A stretch of DNA of 64,000 bases from Phorcus lineatus (lineage: Eukaryota; Mollusca; Gastropoda; Trochida; Trochidae). Location: NCBI GenBank assembly GCA_921293015.1, contig OV121091.1:36316839-36380838 (forward strand), in the 5' to 3' direction. Below are positions 11,330-26,300 of this stretch, piece after piece. Each line of letters opens with the position of its first letter. Position 1 is the stretch's first letter. Below the pieces are notes generated by a model. It was given only the letters and a program-made list of their open reading frames with translations. It had not been told where the DNA came from and did not search any database. Made by a program: the position numbers and the translations under genes.

Positions 11330-14300
11330 CTGCATTGAAAAGTGAATAGATAAGGAGCGTTCACCAGTCCTCTATGGACTCATAAATCATTCTAACGGAT
11401 GGCACAAATTCTCAAACAACAAGACAATGATATGAAGTTGCTCTGCCACTTACTTGAGAGACTAAAGTAAAATGAAGTAATAAGAAGGTGTGGCAGTTAA
11501 AAAGTTTCTGGAATTCTGATAAGCATTGGATAAGAGGGGACACAACTCTGACTTCCTTAGTTGCCAGTTGTGCTCCTAACCCCATGCTACTTACAGACTC
11601 AATACTCTTATCATTCCTGGCTTGGACCAACTCCAGTTGTTTGGCAGACTTGGGAGTTCTTTGACTTCCTTTGTTGCCTGTTGTGCTCCTAACCCCATGC
11701 TACTTACAGACTCAATACTCTTATCATTCCTGGCTTGGACCAACTCCAGTTGTTTGGCAGACTTGGGAGTTCTTTGACTTCCTTTGTTGCCTGTTGTGCT
11801 CCTAACCCCATGCTACTTACAGACTCAATACACTTATCATTCCTGGTAATCCTGTAGTTGTACCCTTACCTACTCCCTGCCAGACTTCCTAATCCTAGCA
11901 TACTTGGACAGTTTCCAGTTGAGAGATTAATCTAATGTGATGGCCTGGATCCACTTGTACAAAGTGCCCAAAGAGTGCACTTATTCCATAGTGAGCATCT
12001 TAGCCTGTGAAAGGCTTAATTTGACCAAGTAGGTCCTGACAACTATTGTATGACAACTTCCCCTCATTCCGGTTATGATATGTAAGCAGACACCTACCTG
12101 CTGCTATGACTGGATCATGCATCAGTTCCCGTGTTATTGGACAGAGATACTCGTCTGGTATACCTGAGTCTGAAACTGAAGTTTGGACGGCATTAACACA
12201 ATTGATAGGCAGTGTTCATAGGTGATCAGAAAATAGGTCATTTTCATTAATTCTTAGCAATTGTGGAAATATACTACTCTTTAAAATTCTAAGGGACACC
12301 AAGTCTACAGGGAGGGAAACTTTCCCTAGGAACACCTTGAGTAACAAGGATAAATTAGCAATTAGAAGCGTATTGGTGATATTACAATTATAAGATAAAT
12401 AGTTGTGTTTGTAAAATTTCCTGGATTCATTGTTATTCAACATCCGCAACTCTACTTAAAAAACGACTTCATTTTCAACCCTAGTTTCTGGACTACTTAA
12501 TGGTCAACAAGAAGCAGGCCAAAAACTTAATGTAACACAAAGAAGTTGCACTCAAATTTATTATACATGGAATCTCCATCAGGCTTACAGATACAAGATG
12601 GACGTTGACAAAAATCACAGACTCAAATAATGTATCAGTAGTGACAAATATTTATGGATAAGCAACTTCTTCTCTAATGTATCACTTTCTTGACAAATTA
12701 CATTGGTATTTATGTTGAAACATCGCTATCTCAGAATAAAGAAGTTGCTTTTTCATAAAAAATTGTCCTTATTAATCACCTAATCAACTTCTAGAATGCC
12801 TATCAAAGAAGTCAAATAATGTAATTATAACCAATGAAAGCAAAACTACATTTCTTAAACTTTTAATTTCACTTATAGGGCACTATTAAATTAGGTAGCA
12901 CCAGGGTTTACATAACTACCCAAGGGTCCTAAAACTTTGAAGTTACCTTTCTCCCCAGTCTGCAGCACAGGCTGTTCCTGAATATGGAGTCGGTTTCTCA
13001 GGATCTTGTTCCTGTGTCCTAGTGCAGCTTTAAACATAGGGCACAGAACAGGTAAAAAACTCTTAAAGAGTCTATCAAGAAATATAATGTTAAAAGATCA
13101 TAAAGAGAAAAAGACCTTTTTATTATAAATTTCATTAGCACTGTTTCAGTTTTTAACCATTACACTCCTTTCATTTCACATGAATTTACATTACCTGGAG
13201 GCAGTATATAGCAAACCTGCTTAAACTAGCTAAGTGCAAATACTGCACCACTTATCATTTCACTACAGCAATACAAATATTTATATCCTTTATCAGTTAT
13301 CCTCCAGTTCATATCAACAAATAAGGTTAGTATCTAATAGACAGGAATCACAAGTTCCTTACAAAGGAAAAAATGCTAGAAATGTCCGTTTGCAGTAGAT
13401 ATCTAAGAATATTTCAAGTCTTGCACTTCAAAGGGTTGATTAAATAAGATTAATACTCACCAATGCCAAGTGATTCTTCAAGATCTTTATTGGAAAGGGC
13501 AAGTAACTCTGTTCCATCTATTGCCTGTTGTCGGAATGTGTCTTCGTATTGCTTCAAACCAAGGGAGACCACCCATGCACACACATCTTCAACTGACCAC
13601 CTCTCCATTGCTATCAGAGTCTGTTTCATTTCTGGAACAGCTTGTTTTTTGGGCTCTTCAAATCCACTCAAACCAGCTAGAATACAAATTGGTGAATAAG
13701 TTGGATAAATGCTCACAAGTCCTTCCTTTTCTATTTGATAAAGGCATTTAGCCTTATCATAGGGGTTAACAGAAGTCTGATATCATTTGAGTTATTGCAA
13801 GTCTGATATTTAGGACTCAAAAGGTTATGAGACCCATACAAATGCTAATAGTTGCTAAATACATTGATTTCCTCTCAAGGCAATTCTGAAAGCAGATAAG
13901 GCCTGAACCAAAACTTTCACCTTAATTGAAATATAGGCTGGAATGGTTAAACTGAACAGTCAGGAGAGCTTGGTGCTAAAGAGATGTTTAGTTACCGTGA
14001 ATCTAAATTTCAGCATCTCAGTGTAATAATTATTGCTCAATCTTACAATTTTGATGAAAGTGACAGTAGAGCAGGGCAAGTAAAAGTGACTACCGATTGG
14101 ATTGGCTACTCAGATTTCAACTCAATCCCAGCCCTATTTGAAACAAGGAGACATGGTCTCAAAGTCTTTCTCGCCAGATGACAGTGTAAACAAACTTAAA
14201 CAGAAAAAATAATAGCTTGCACCATCAAGGTATTTGGTTATTCTACCAAAAAGGTATCTGATAAAAGGTGGACCCTTTAACTTGGATGGATGCACAGAGC

Positions 14301-17300
14301 TCAAATCTTTCCATTTCCTGACAGGGAATATAGAAGAACTAATGGTGATTGCCCTTGACATACAAAAGAAAGGACTGGTGCAAAACCAACCCTTGAGTAC
14401 AAGGGAGACATCCACATAACAGAATGCAGCAATTGAGAAAGCAGAATTTTCAAGTTATCGTAAGATTTACTAACACACTTCTATACATTTCAAGATCATA
14501 TCAAATTCATGATAGCTATTTAAGAAGAGGGTTTACTTGTACCCATGATTTGTGAGGTATCGGTCAGCTGCCAGATCATCACAGTCTTATCATTAGAACC
14601 AGAGGCCAACATCTGGCCATCCAGGGAAAAGGCACAACTTGTAACATATCTGGAAAAGTCAGGAAATCATGAAAACAATCTTTATCTGCCAGAAAAGATA
14701 AACAAGGTAGATATGGCATCAATTTATGAACATCATAGCATTAAGGAATCATGACATTATGATATTTTTTTTTATTGCCCCCATCATCCACCCCCCCCCC
14801 CCCCCCAAAAAAAAGGGTACATGTTGAAAATAAACAGAGCAATAAAATACAGATGACAAATATTATCACGGATATTGATGCACATCAAAAAGGACACATG
14901 CAACAGGTTAGATGTTTTTATGATTTAAATTATGAATGGGGCTTATTTCGATGCAGAATATTTGCCATCCAATTTCTAACCTTTAAGATATTATACTATA
15001 TTATATTAATTAATTTGATGTATGAACTTTTAAAACTATACCTCCCTGAAACAGGTTGATCCTCTCTGAATACTTCTTCATAATATAGATTATGATTATG
15101 ATCATAACTTTTTCTTATTAGTAGAAGGAATTCAGTTTTCTTTACCTTTTGTGACCCTCTATTGTGAACATGGGAGTCCCTTTCATCTACAACACAAAGC
15201 AATGTATGACTGAAGGTGAAACCTACAATAATGATACTTGTACAGTAACATTTTGAATCAATAACTTAACAATTTGAAGCTATTCCAACATTAAAATAAT
15301 AAAACCTGTGTCCACAGCATAAATACTAATTAGTCTAGACTATTTTTTACATTTGAATTCCTTTCTTTAATATTTTAAGGCTGCAGCAACTGAAGCCAAT
15401 CCCACAGACAAGATAAACCTGGTAAGATTTGGTCAGAGCTGGAAACTTGTTGAGATTAGTCTCTGATTGGCACCAAAATAATAAAATTAGACTTTCAGAC
15501 TGGCAATTAAATCCTCCAACTTATCCAATACACTGTTACTAATGAAAATTCTGTAAAGACACTAACAGAGCAAGAACAATAGTCTCCTGTCTAAAACAAA
15601 ATTCCTATACTTACTGGGTTCCATAATCGAATAGTCTTATCAAGAGATCTGAAACAGAAAGTATCATCCTCTCAAATATAAGCACTTGCAAAACTCTTGG
15701 CGATCAACGTTCTTTTTATTTTCATTGTAGTTTATGACATAAACATAGATAGGACAATTGACTCCATACAATTACCTTGAACACCATATATTATGGAATC
15801 ATGTTTTCATTTAGGAACATAAAACCTGAAAAAAAAACCCTAAATATTTAATAAAGACGTTATCTTAGGAAATTGTCATTTTAATCCTTCATAGATTGAC
15901 AGTTAGTCGACCACTTTTACTAAGACAAGATGGCACTGAATCTACACAGAGTTTGTGTCAGAAAATAACAGAGTGAGGTGAGTTCTTACCCTGAGGCAAG
16001 AACGTCCCCCCTGGGGGAGAAGGTGAGGGCGAGAACACTGTCAGAGTGGCCTGGTAGAGTGTCCTTCAGCTTCAACAACACGTCTAGAAGAAACAGAAGG
16101 ATCAAAATACACAGTGTAGGAAATAGGGCTACATTATGTCTGCCTCAAAATGTCATTGTAATTTGTTCATCTTAAATCCATTTTTAAAGATCGATTTCTC
16201 AAAAATCTGAAGAAATGATTACCTAAATCAGTTTAAACTTCATGGACGACCCCTTTGTTGGATCATATATATGAGCTCAAAAATGGCCAAGCTATTTCTT
16301 AATAAATGTTGTAGCCAGGAACAATCACTGATTTGGTCTCTGAAACCAATTTTCGAATGGATCTAAAGACAACATGTTGAATTTGTATTTTACTTCACTG
16401 ATTGAATTTCTTTACTGAACCATTAACCAAAATATGTAATAGACAACCATCTCAGTTCCAACCTGTCTCTCATATAAGGTATCACACAGCTACCTTCAAT
16501 CCTAATATTGTCGTCACACTTCAAATCAATCAAATCACAATCTCATTGAAATGAAATCTAAATGCTCCACTACATTACGCGTGTAGATCTCACCAGGCTC
16601 CATTACTTGAGCTGTCAGGTTTGCCTCTGACATAATTCAAATCAGCCAATCAGCGAATTCGCCCCATAATCTATGGTGCAGGCGAATTGCATTTCGCTTG
16701 TACGCTTTTCAGATCTCGGAAAACAAAAACTTTCGACTGTTTTCCGAATGTTGAACTGCATAAATACCCGAATTAATGTATTTTATGTACGTTCGATTTA
16801 CCCTAGCTCAGTTTATTGGACAAACAAGTCAAATTGAAAGCTATGAAGTTATCTTTCGCAATGCAAACTCTGCATTCCTCAACGTTACCCTTTAGTAGAC
16901 CGTAACAATCAAAATGCTTATTCTGGAAACATATACGTTGAATAAACGTTTCGTCTTTTAGTTTGTAGTAATCATTGAATAATTTTAAATTTCGTGGAAC
17001 AAATTAACCATAAACATGCTGAGAAACCAAAACAACCAAAACATGTACAAAAACAAATAGTAGGTTTCTTAATAATTATACATTAGTAATATGCAACGTT
17101 TATATGCTAATGATATTGACCCTTGTTTCATCAAAGACTAAAATGTTATAACTAAATCTGCTGGGTTAAATGGTATTAAAGGGCCACAAAGTATGTTGAT
17201 ACAAATTAAAAAAAGGTGCCAAAAATCCATCTCGTTTAAAGATCCTTACATAATTTTTCATCAATTGTTTAGACCCCAAATAAGCATGGAAATCTAACTA

Positions 17301-20300
17301 ATTAGTAATGGTGTTTCCCGCGTCTATAAATAGATTGACTTTATTATTTTATTGTGCATAGCATTGTTGTCGTAGTTGGCTCCCATCCTTTTAACAAAGA
17401 TAACCACGTGGGGACGGAAAGGAGAAGCAGGATACAGTTAAAACGATGATAGACCAGAAGGGAGACAAGTTGGTCGACAAAAGGAAAGTCAAAACGGCGA
17501 AACACATTTATGATTTATTTGAAAGTCAAACTCGCTTTACTTTGAGTTTGATTCGTTTTAATATGGAAGGAACTCTTATAAACTTTTTGATTTCCATAGA
17601 GCAAGGCGAGATAATTAGCATAAACCCGTCTTGTGACAACTGAATCTATTATAATTTCTCAGTCTTCGACGAAACAAGGATCTTTTTAATTTGCATATGT
17701 AACGTGAATATGTTTTATATTAAATTAACAACAACAACATCCTTTTTTGTTTTGCAAGTTTTAGTCACCTTTTTGTGTAAACAAAATTATGGTTATTTCT
17801 TTTCACGAATTTCTAGTGCTTATAATATTTTAAGAAAAGAAATTGTAGTTGTTTATTTGTTATCACTAAAACCCGATCTTACGTAGTACACAGGAAAGGA
17901 AAATCCGCGTATTGACATCATAATTCAGTAGCGCGCGCTACTCGTGCGGGTGAAATATAATTTCACCAACTTGTCGTGGTATATATACTATTTCTCACAT
18001 ATCATGTTGTAGCTGAAACAATTATCTACCAATTGATATAATTTTTAGGTGTTTTTGAAAAAATGTTGTTTTAGAAACACTAACATACTCAATGGCCCTT
18101 TAATAGACATATGCAAATGACTTCAACTTGTTCTCTGTAAAATCGAAAATAAGAGTTTCAACTTCTACTTGCGGAATTACTTGCAAGCTGTTTGAAGGCT
18201 ATCAAGAGACGCACATTGTGATTGCTTAAAGGTATCTGCGGCAAGCCAATGAGATTTAGAGGTCAAACCGAAGCAAAGGTTAACCTAACGGCTTTAGTAA
18301 GAGAGCCTTGTGAGATCTATAATTTGCGTAACGTAGTGCAGCAATATAAGAATTCATTTTAATGAGATTGATCAAATCATTTCATTCCTCATTATGTGAA
18401 ACACCAGTATCAGTGAAGATGTCATTTCTTAGAAAGTAAAAGTAGAACTTTATAATTCAGACATTTTCATCAATTCTAATATGACTCCCCTGCCAACATT
18501 AAATTCATATTGACTTCATAAATCAAATCAAAGAAACCAACATCTCATCAAAACATTACCAGCAAAGATTTATTGTCTTATTTTGATCATTACAAAGACA
18601 AACAAAGCTTTTTTTTTCATCTATCCAAATCTATTTCTTGCCAATATCAATATTCTCCTTCATACATAAAATGAAAGAAACCATAATTTCATTAATAACG
18701 TTTAAAAAAATACAAGCAAAGACTTTATTTAGTAGCAGTAGTAGTAGTATGATATTTATATAGCGTTAGGTCCACAACACAGTCATGCTCTTTGAAAGTG
18801 AAATTCAGCTTTGTCATACAGAAATATACAGAGAAATTCAGTTTCTCGTTACAAAACTGAATCACACGAAATTCAATCACCAAGGAATCACACAGGCAAT
18901 TTCAATCACAAGGAATCAGAGACCCACTTTCAATCTCCACAATCAATGGAGCCAATGAAGAAGTCAGTGTACTGATCAGAATGAGAACTGGTCAGCTGCA
19001 GCCACTAGAACCAGCCTCCACTCACATCAACACTTCACCTCCAATCTCATGCCCATAATCAATCAAACAATTTCCTTTTATTCACGACTCAGTCTTACAT
19101 TCGGCTCCTCAAATCTTGGAGCTTATTATTGCCAAATCCGTTGAATAGTGGAGAGTTGTCTGAAAGTTCAGGGTTGAAGTCAATAACATGTTGTTTCAAA
19201 GGAATCCAGGATAAACAAATAATCATGCCACCAGTGATGTTGATAATTAGAATGAACATATGCATCCTATGTAATTTGATACCGGTAATCAATGTTTTAA
19301 TCAAATATCCTTTTTTGACTATTCAAATACTGACCGGTTTAGGTTAAGGGCGATGAAAAGATAATTGAAATTTACCATTAAAATCACCATTAAAATGAAG
19401 CTATATCATTATCAATAGGAAATTTTATACTTACAATTGTTTATATGAGGTTTTATCCTTATATGTATGAAGCTTTATCCTTATATGTATGAAACTATTT
19501 CATTGCTAATATGAGGTTTTATCCTTGTATATATATTAGGTTTTATCCTCTTTTATATATATGAAGCTTTATCCTTATATGTATGAAGCTTTATAATAAT
19601 TATTATGAAGTTTTATCTTTGCATATATATATGAAGCTTTATCATAATAAATACAAAGTTATTGATAAATTTTGCCCAGTCTAGTGACTGAACACACTGT
19701 GAAAACGAAAACTTTGCAATGTTACAAACATTCCTACATAATATGACTTCTTAAACTTGATCTTTAGTATGGATAGCACCTACCTTGTGATATATTAAAT
19801 GTGAGATAACAACAATGTGAAAGACTGTATCTGAATCTGACTGAATCTCGTGATATTAGAAACATTGCGGTACAGGGACTACTATAATGAAATTGACTTT
19901 ATGGATAGAACTTGTGATGTTATATGCATTGATAGATAATGGCCTCAACAATAGGATAGTCTAAACAGCACTTACTTTTCTTTCCTCACTATATATAACT
20001 AATCTTATTGTCTTCATATTCATAAGTCAAGGTAATTAGGACCGTACAAGTGCATCTTTTGTATTGATAATCAGAAAATACTTAACGATGTCACATTTAA
20101 TAACATTTTTATGAAACGATTGAGTGGTTTGGATAGATAACAAATTGCATTCATGACTTGCATAAAATTGTAATTAAACAGGACTGAAATAGTATTTTAT
20201 TTTTTACTTGTTGAATTATATCAAGGTAATCACAAGAAAATTGTTGATGCACTGCTTAATGATTGTGATGTCACGTCACGTCATGTCAATACGCGATGTT

Positions 20301-23300
20301 ATATTTTTAAAATAGCAGTATGTCCAACTTGCAAGTAATAAACCTTGTTATACATCGTATTACAACACTGCGAGATAATGACTTCTACCATGTGACAGTC
20401 TATTGCTCAAATTGCTTATATTAGAAATGTTGCGACATATTGACAATTAATATGGTTAGAAACTTGTGATGTTATAAACAATGATACGTAGTGGCCTCAA
20501 CAATAGACTGTTGGGCAATATCTTTTGGTTCCTTGCCATATATTACTAATGTTATTGTCTGCATGTTTATAAGTCAAGGTACTTAGGACCGTATAGCTAT
20601 TGTAAACAGAGTTACACAAGTTTTGCCTGCCTCTATGTAATAGACTATTCACTTGCAATTCCGTCATGAACAAACAAGATTAACCTGTCTGGAGGGTGGC
20701 TTGTGGACTCTACAAACATGATTGCTGACTTCAAACATTCACCTTTCCTTGTCAACATGACAAAGAGTGACCACATTTCTACCGTGATAATTGCATATTC
20801 TTACAATGAGTATCAATTACAATTTCTTCTTTCTTGATTTCATCTGGCAATATTTGTACTGTACTTGAGCGACAGGTATTATTATATTATTATTATATTA
20901 TTAGATTACAATAGATAATTTGCTGGAGTATGGTATGCTTTCTGATTTAAAGATTTGCTCCTGTTAATTAAAAAACATCATTCGAATAAGGGGAAAGTAA
21001 CCTAGTTAACAGTTTCAGTGAATCAAGACTGGAATTTGCCATACTTTCTTTGACTGTCAAAATAGTTTTTGAGTGATCCAATGTAAAATGCAAATATGAA
21101 CATTCCAGTGAGGAAACTTGAGTATGTATAACTCATCCATATCTAGTGTGTTCTAAGTTCTCATTGATAAATGAATTGAAAGCAAGATAATGCATGCAGA
21201 TACAGAAAAAAAAGCTATAAATCCACAGATATGTAGACTTCTCTATTGTATTTCTAGTGGTGTTTTGAATCTTTTCAAAGTTTGACAAATTGAAATTTCA
21301 AATAGAGAAACACAAAGCAACATACTGGGTGATCCTATATGGCCGGTGAAGACCCATAGCTTGATGAGATTGTCCTTACCACCGCTTGCCAGGAGAAAGT
21401 TTCCAACTGAAGCATTTGGATTGGCTGTAGAGAAAGAAAATAAATTATTCATTCGATTGTATGTGTAAACGTTAAAAATGTCTTCTGTCACAATATTTCT
21501 CCTGATCTCGAAAATGAACAAGGAGGCCATGATTAAAGTATCTGTATGTTACTGTTTTAATCTGTAAAGTACTTCCTTTTTTACAATTAGTTCCCTTTAA
21601 AATCATTATACAAATATTGATACCTTGACATGATTAATGGTTCATGATTAAATTTTCATTTCAGAAATCATAGCTTATGAAACAAACTAGGACATTGAAG
21701 ATAAACCATGCACACCAGTTAATGCTTATCATAACCTGCTAAATCAATTTGCCAAAAGCAAATAATTCACACTGGCCTACAGGAATCAAACCTAGTTTTA
21801 TGAGGGAAATATTCTGCCAATGGCAAGTTACTATATCCAAGAAAATTGTGATAGGTAAAGTCTGAATACCCCTACTTTGGGAGGCAAAGGGTTATTCCTT
21901 ATCCTGCCATGGGACGATCTCTCAGTTACATTCCCCAAAATCGGAGGGGATAAAACAATACCTGCTGATCCAAATTTGGGGGAGAATTCACAACAGCTGA
22001 CTCCGAGGTCATGTCCGTCAAGTTCATATGCCAACTCGCGGCCATGTCCAAACTTGGCATCCCAGACACGCAGATGTCCGTCGGTGCTGCCTGATATAAC
22101 AAAGTGACTGTCGGGGGTGAAGGCACACGCGGCCACCATCTCATCATGGCCAGAGAAGGATCTGGAAAATGAATTTTGGAATTTAGAAGCTACATTTAGT
22201 ATATTTGAGAACCACTGACATGAAATGCTAAAGTGAAAAATTTAAAATTGTGAATTAAAACCTCACCAAATGCTTCAGTGTCAGTATCACATGATTCTGA
22301 TCTATATACATGCTAGGTTTATCTCAAATCTACTTTTTGTCCATACTTGCAAAGTTCAAATGATTTGGGTATTTTTTAAAATCAAAATCTTATTTGAATG
22401 AATAATTAAACCAAAGTTTCATGTTTCATGTTCTTTTATGATCTGAAAGAAGGCCATGTAGGACCAGGGGCAGATCTGGGGGTGTTGCCGGGGGTAGGGG
22501 GGGACGGGTCGTGATAGGGCGGGGTACACACTTTTTTTTATCCCACTGTACAATGTATCTTTAAATATGTATTTTGATGTTTTGATAAATTTTCAGAAAG
22601 TCAAATGCAAAATCTAGAAGGTTTATGCCCCGGGATGTGTCATTGGTATATATAAAACATGTCTTATGAAGTTTTATCTGGTATCAAAATTAAAAAATTA
22701 TTTAATGGCTCAAGTGACGGGAACGAGTTACAAATTGTATATCATCTGTTAGAGGTTGAAGACTCAAATCCAACAAAAGCCATTTGATGGATCTCCTCAT
22801 CGGGCATTGTTCATTCCTTTGCATTAACTATAAAGAAGTCAGTCACCAAAATGCTCTGATACCAAATGTTTAACAAAATAGAGCCAGTGGCTACCATTAT
22901 TATTTATTTCATAAATCGTCACACGGTCATCACATAGCTGCTTTCATTTCATCAGCTTAAGACTGTGTACACATAGCCAGATGAGCTAAAAAGCAATATA
23001 TAATTGGTACCTTTCATAAAAACAGTATGATAAAACTGATTCAATTTTGTGATATGTGCTAACATGAAGTTTTAGTTATTTAAGGAACTTTGAAATATAT
23101 TTCAAATATTGCTTACTTAATTTTATAGACGAGCATTGATTTCTAAATACTCAAACAGAAATAGCCACTTGAATTTCTTTTCCACTTGAAGTGAATTGTT
23201 CCTACACTTCCATGACATATTCAACATCAATACAAACAATCCAAATGCACACACGTTGTGTAAAATTAGAAAAGTAATATATGTTTACAACTTTACATGG

Positions 23301-26300
23301 GTATCCAATTAAAAGACATATCATATTCTTTTTCCAAGACCAAGAATGACAAAAACATCTTCAGCGCAAATCAGAAACAAATGCTGATAACGATTAAGAC
23401 CAATACTGAATATAAAAAAACAATGTTTTCCTTCATGCACAAAAGCTATCCTGCATTGATTCAAGATATAAATAACTTCATTACTCACAGCTAATTTACT
23501 TATATCAACATATATCTCAAGAAAAATTGATCATGAAAGCAAACAGATAATGTCATGTGTATCAACTCTGTGACTATGATCACTTGCTTCTAGAGAATTT
23601 CAATATTGATAATTTCCGCCTGCCATTGATCTGGCTGTTACCGGGATGATAAACCTGCCTTGCCATGGGATATTGGCCCGCTGATCAATAACATCACTTA
23701 GTGTAACCTTCAGGGAGACGCTACGTCCTCATAGTTCACATGAATCAAGCTGTATATCACATACAACTGTCAACGTATTGATGTCTTTTATAGCTCTATA
23801 GCATCCTCCAGAAGTGATATGAACAAATATTTATTATTATTGAAGATAATCAAAGGGGAAAATAGTCATATAAGCAAACATTATATAGATACAATTTCTT
23901 ATGATGTTTCTTGATGTATATTTCTAAATTTCTCTAAAGGGCTAATTAGGGCATACCTGATATATTTCCAAAAAGCTACCGGGGTATTCAAATCTGTAAA
24001 CATTCTGATATTAGAGAATATGAAATATTTTCAGATGAAATTAATCTAGTTTTTAAAACATATTTAGTGTCATTGGCTCTGTATTTCATCAGCCTTCGTA
24101 TTGTTGATGTTCAAAACTACGACTCAAGGTGAAATACATCACCTAAGTGTCTTTGCATTAGACAAAATGTTTTATCATGAAATTTTAAGAAAATAAATAA
24201 AACTAAACATATAAAAATTTCTTAAATCATGAAACAAAATAGGAAACAGATTCTTCAACAAAAATAGCAGTTAAGGTGTAAGTCTACTTTTATTAATTTT
24301 CACATTTCAAATTCTCTCTGTGAGCTCTAAATGCATTTAAAGTATCATTTCTCACCAGCATCCTACCTTCATCTTCTGACTCCCCATTTTAACCATTTCA
24401 CAAAGCTTTAAAAAATGGTTAGCTTTTTTCAACCCTACCACACCTAATGAACCCTGCCAAATTAAATAATATAAAACCTAAGTTACAAGTTTGAGTCTTC
24501 ATGTCAGGAAAATATCAATCTTACAATATCAGCCTCCTATGCCAGTTGGTTCTGGAGATGAAGATTTTTTACGATTAAAGGGAAAATGTCATGAAAATGC
24601 GACACCCATATTCATCGTGGGGTGGGTGGGATGTTGGAATGTGGAACAGTCTCATAAGTACAATTTCGGATCAACGAAGTCCAAGCTTCATCATAAAATT
24701 TTACTGTAAAGGTTGCAGTGGTTTCTGAGGACAAGTAAAAATGTTAAATATTTTTGCCACTGAACGCCAGAAAATAGACCATGTCATAAACCCGCCTTAC
24801 CTTTACGGTCTGATGAGCTAAAGATTTGATAAAGTTTAATTCACAGACAATAGGTTAGAAACAAAATCTACAATTTATATTTTATTGGGCTTTAAGTTCT
24901 TGAAAAGATAAGATTTTCTTTCAATAATCTTAAGGGGCCATCAGGTCATTATGTCAGCACAAGTAAGCACCATTAGACAAAGAGTCTGGACAAAATTCTT
25001 TTATATTTCTAGGGCTGCATTGATTTGAGAAGAAGTTGAAACAAGTTGTTAACAAACAAATAGACATCATCATGCCTTACCATCACATAAGCACTTCAGG
25101 TTTTTCACGTCAGAAGAGCTAAAAATGTTCACATTTGTTTTGTTTGTACATGAGTAGCTCAGGGCAAGTAAAATTGTCTTACTTTTAATAGAGAGTTTGT
25201 ATCTCCATGGAAATATATAAGTTGAAACTAATATTTTTATGTAAAAAAGAGAGACGATTTGATAGACTCGTACCTGATTAATTTACGAGAGGCCACTTCC
25301 CAAAGGCACAAGGTGTTGTCATCCCCTCCTGACACTAGCAAGGAAGAATCAGGGGAAAATCTACAAACTCGAATTCCATTTTTGCTTGGATGTTGAATTA
25401 CCCCCACCTGGTCTCCTGTTTTCACGTCCCATAGAATTAGTTTACCGTCCGTTGAACACGAGGCTAGGGTTGTACCAAAAGGTGAAAACACACAACAGTT
25501 CACATAGAATGCATGCCCTAAAAGTGGTGATGCAGGGAGTTCACTAAAGTCATCCGTACTCCATAGTCTGACAGTTTTGTCTCCTGACCCTGTTGCGAGT
25601 TTATCACTGCTGAATGCAACACAGTTAACATCAGAACTGTGTGCAGTCAATGTATGAATCAAACTTGCAACCATATTCGCCATTACTTGTGACCTGAAAC
25701 AGATATGAACATATTTTGTAAGGATTAGGAATTAATTACATAATGAACTATTAGTTAAATGAAGTATGAGAGTAACAGTGAGATATTGTTTAGTTCTGCT
25801 TGGGTAGTATTTCAGGCATTAGCAGTGTGTCAAGTATGAGACAAAGTTAACAATTATAAGCTAAATTCATGAAATATAAAGGTTAAGGTGCCCTATAAAA
25901 CCTCACACTTTTCTACTTAGGTAACATAAATTGAATCATTAGAAGGCAGACAACCTCAAACTTAATCCAAATCTACAAAAGATCTAAAGACTTTGTTCAC
26001 TTGAATAATTGTTCCAAAACTGAAACATCACACTGCCATTTTCACATGAAATGATGAATAGGTATCCATTAAGCACAAACAAAACGGTTTGTTTGACATT
26101 TAACGTTCACTTTCAACGCAAGAGTTTGAAAAAAGTCTGGATATCCGAGTTTTACAGACATAAGAGCAGTTCTGGTAAACAACGTGCCTCACAAACAACA
26201 CAAGTACTGTGTATTGATCTCCTATCAGAAGCAGATTGGCGTCCAACTCCCACTGTCACTCGTAGAGAGTGGAGGGTACAACAAGTTTGGTAAAATAAAC

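Noticed and set aside
26051-26293. 80-codon plus-strand ORF in the WDSUB1 leader intron
   Set aside because: No domain, no splice partner, and an equally long antisense frame overlaps it.
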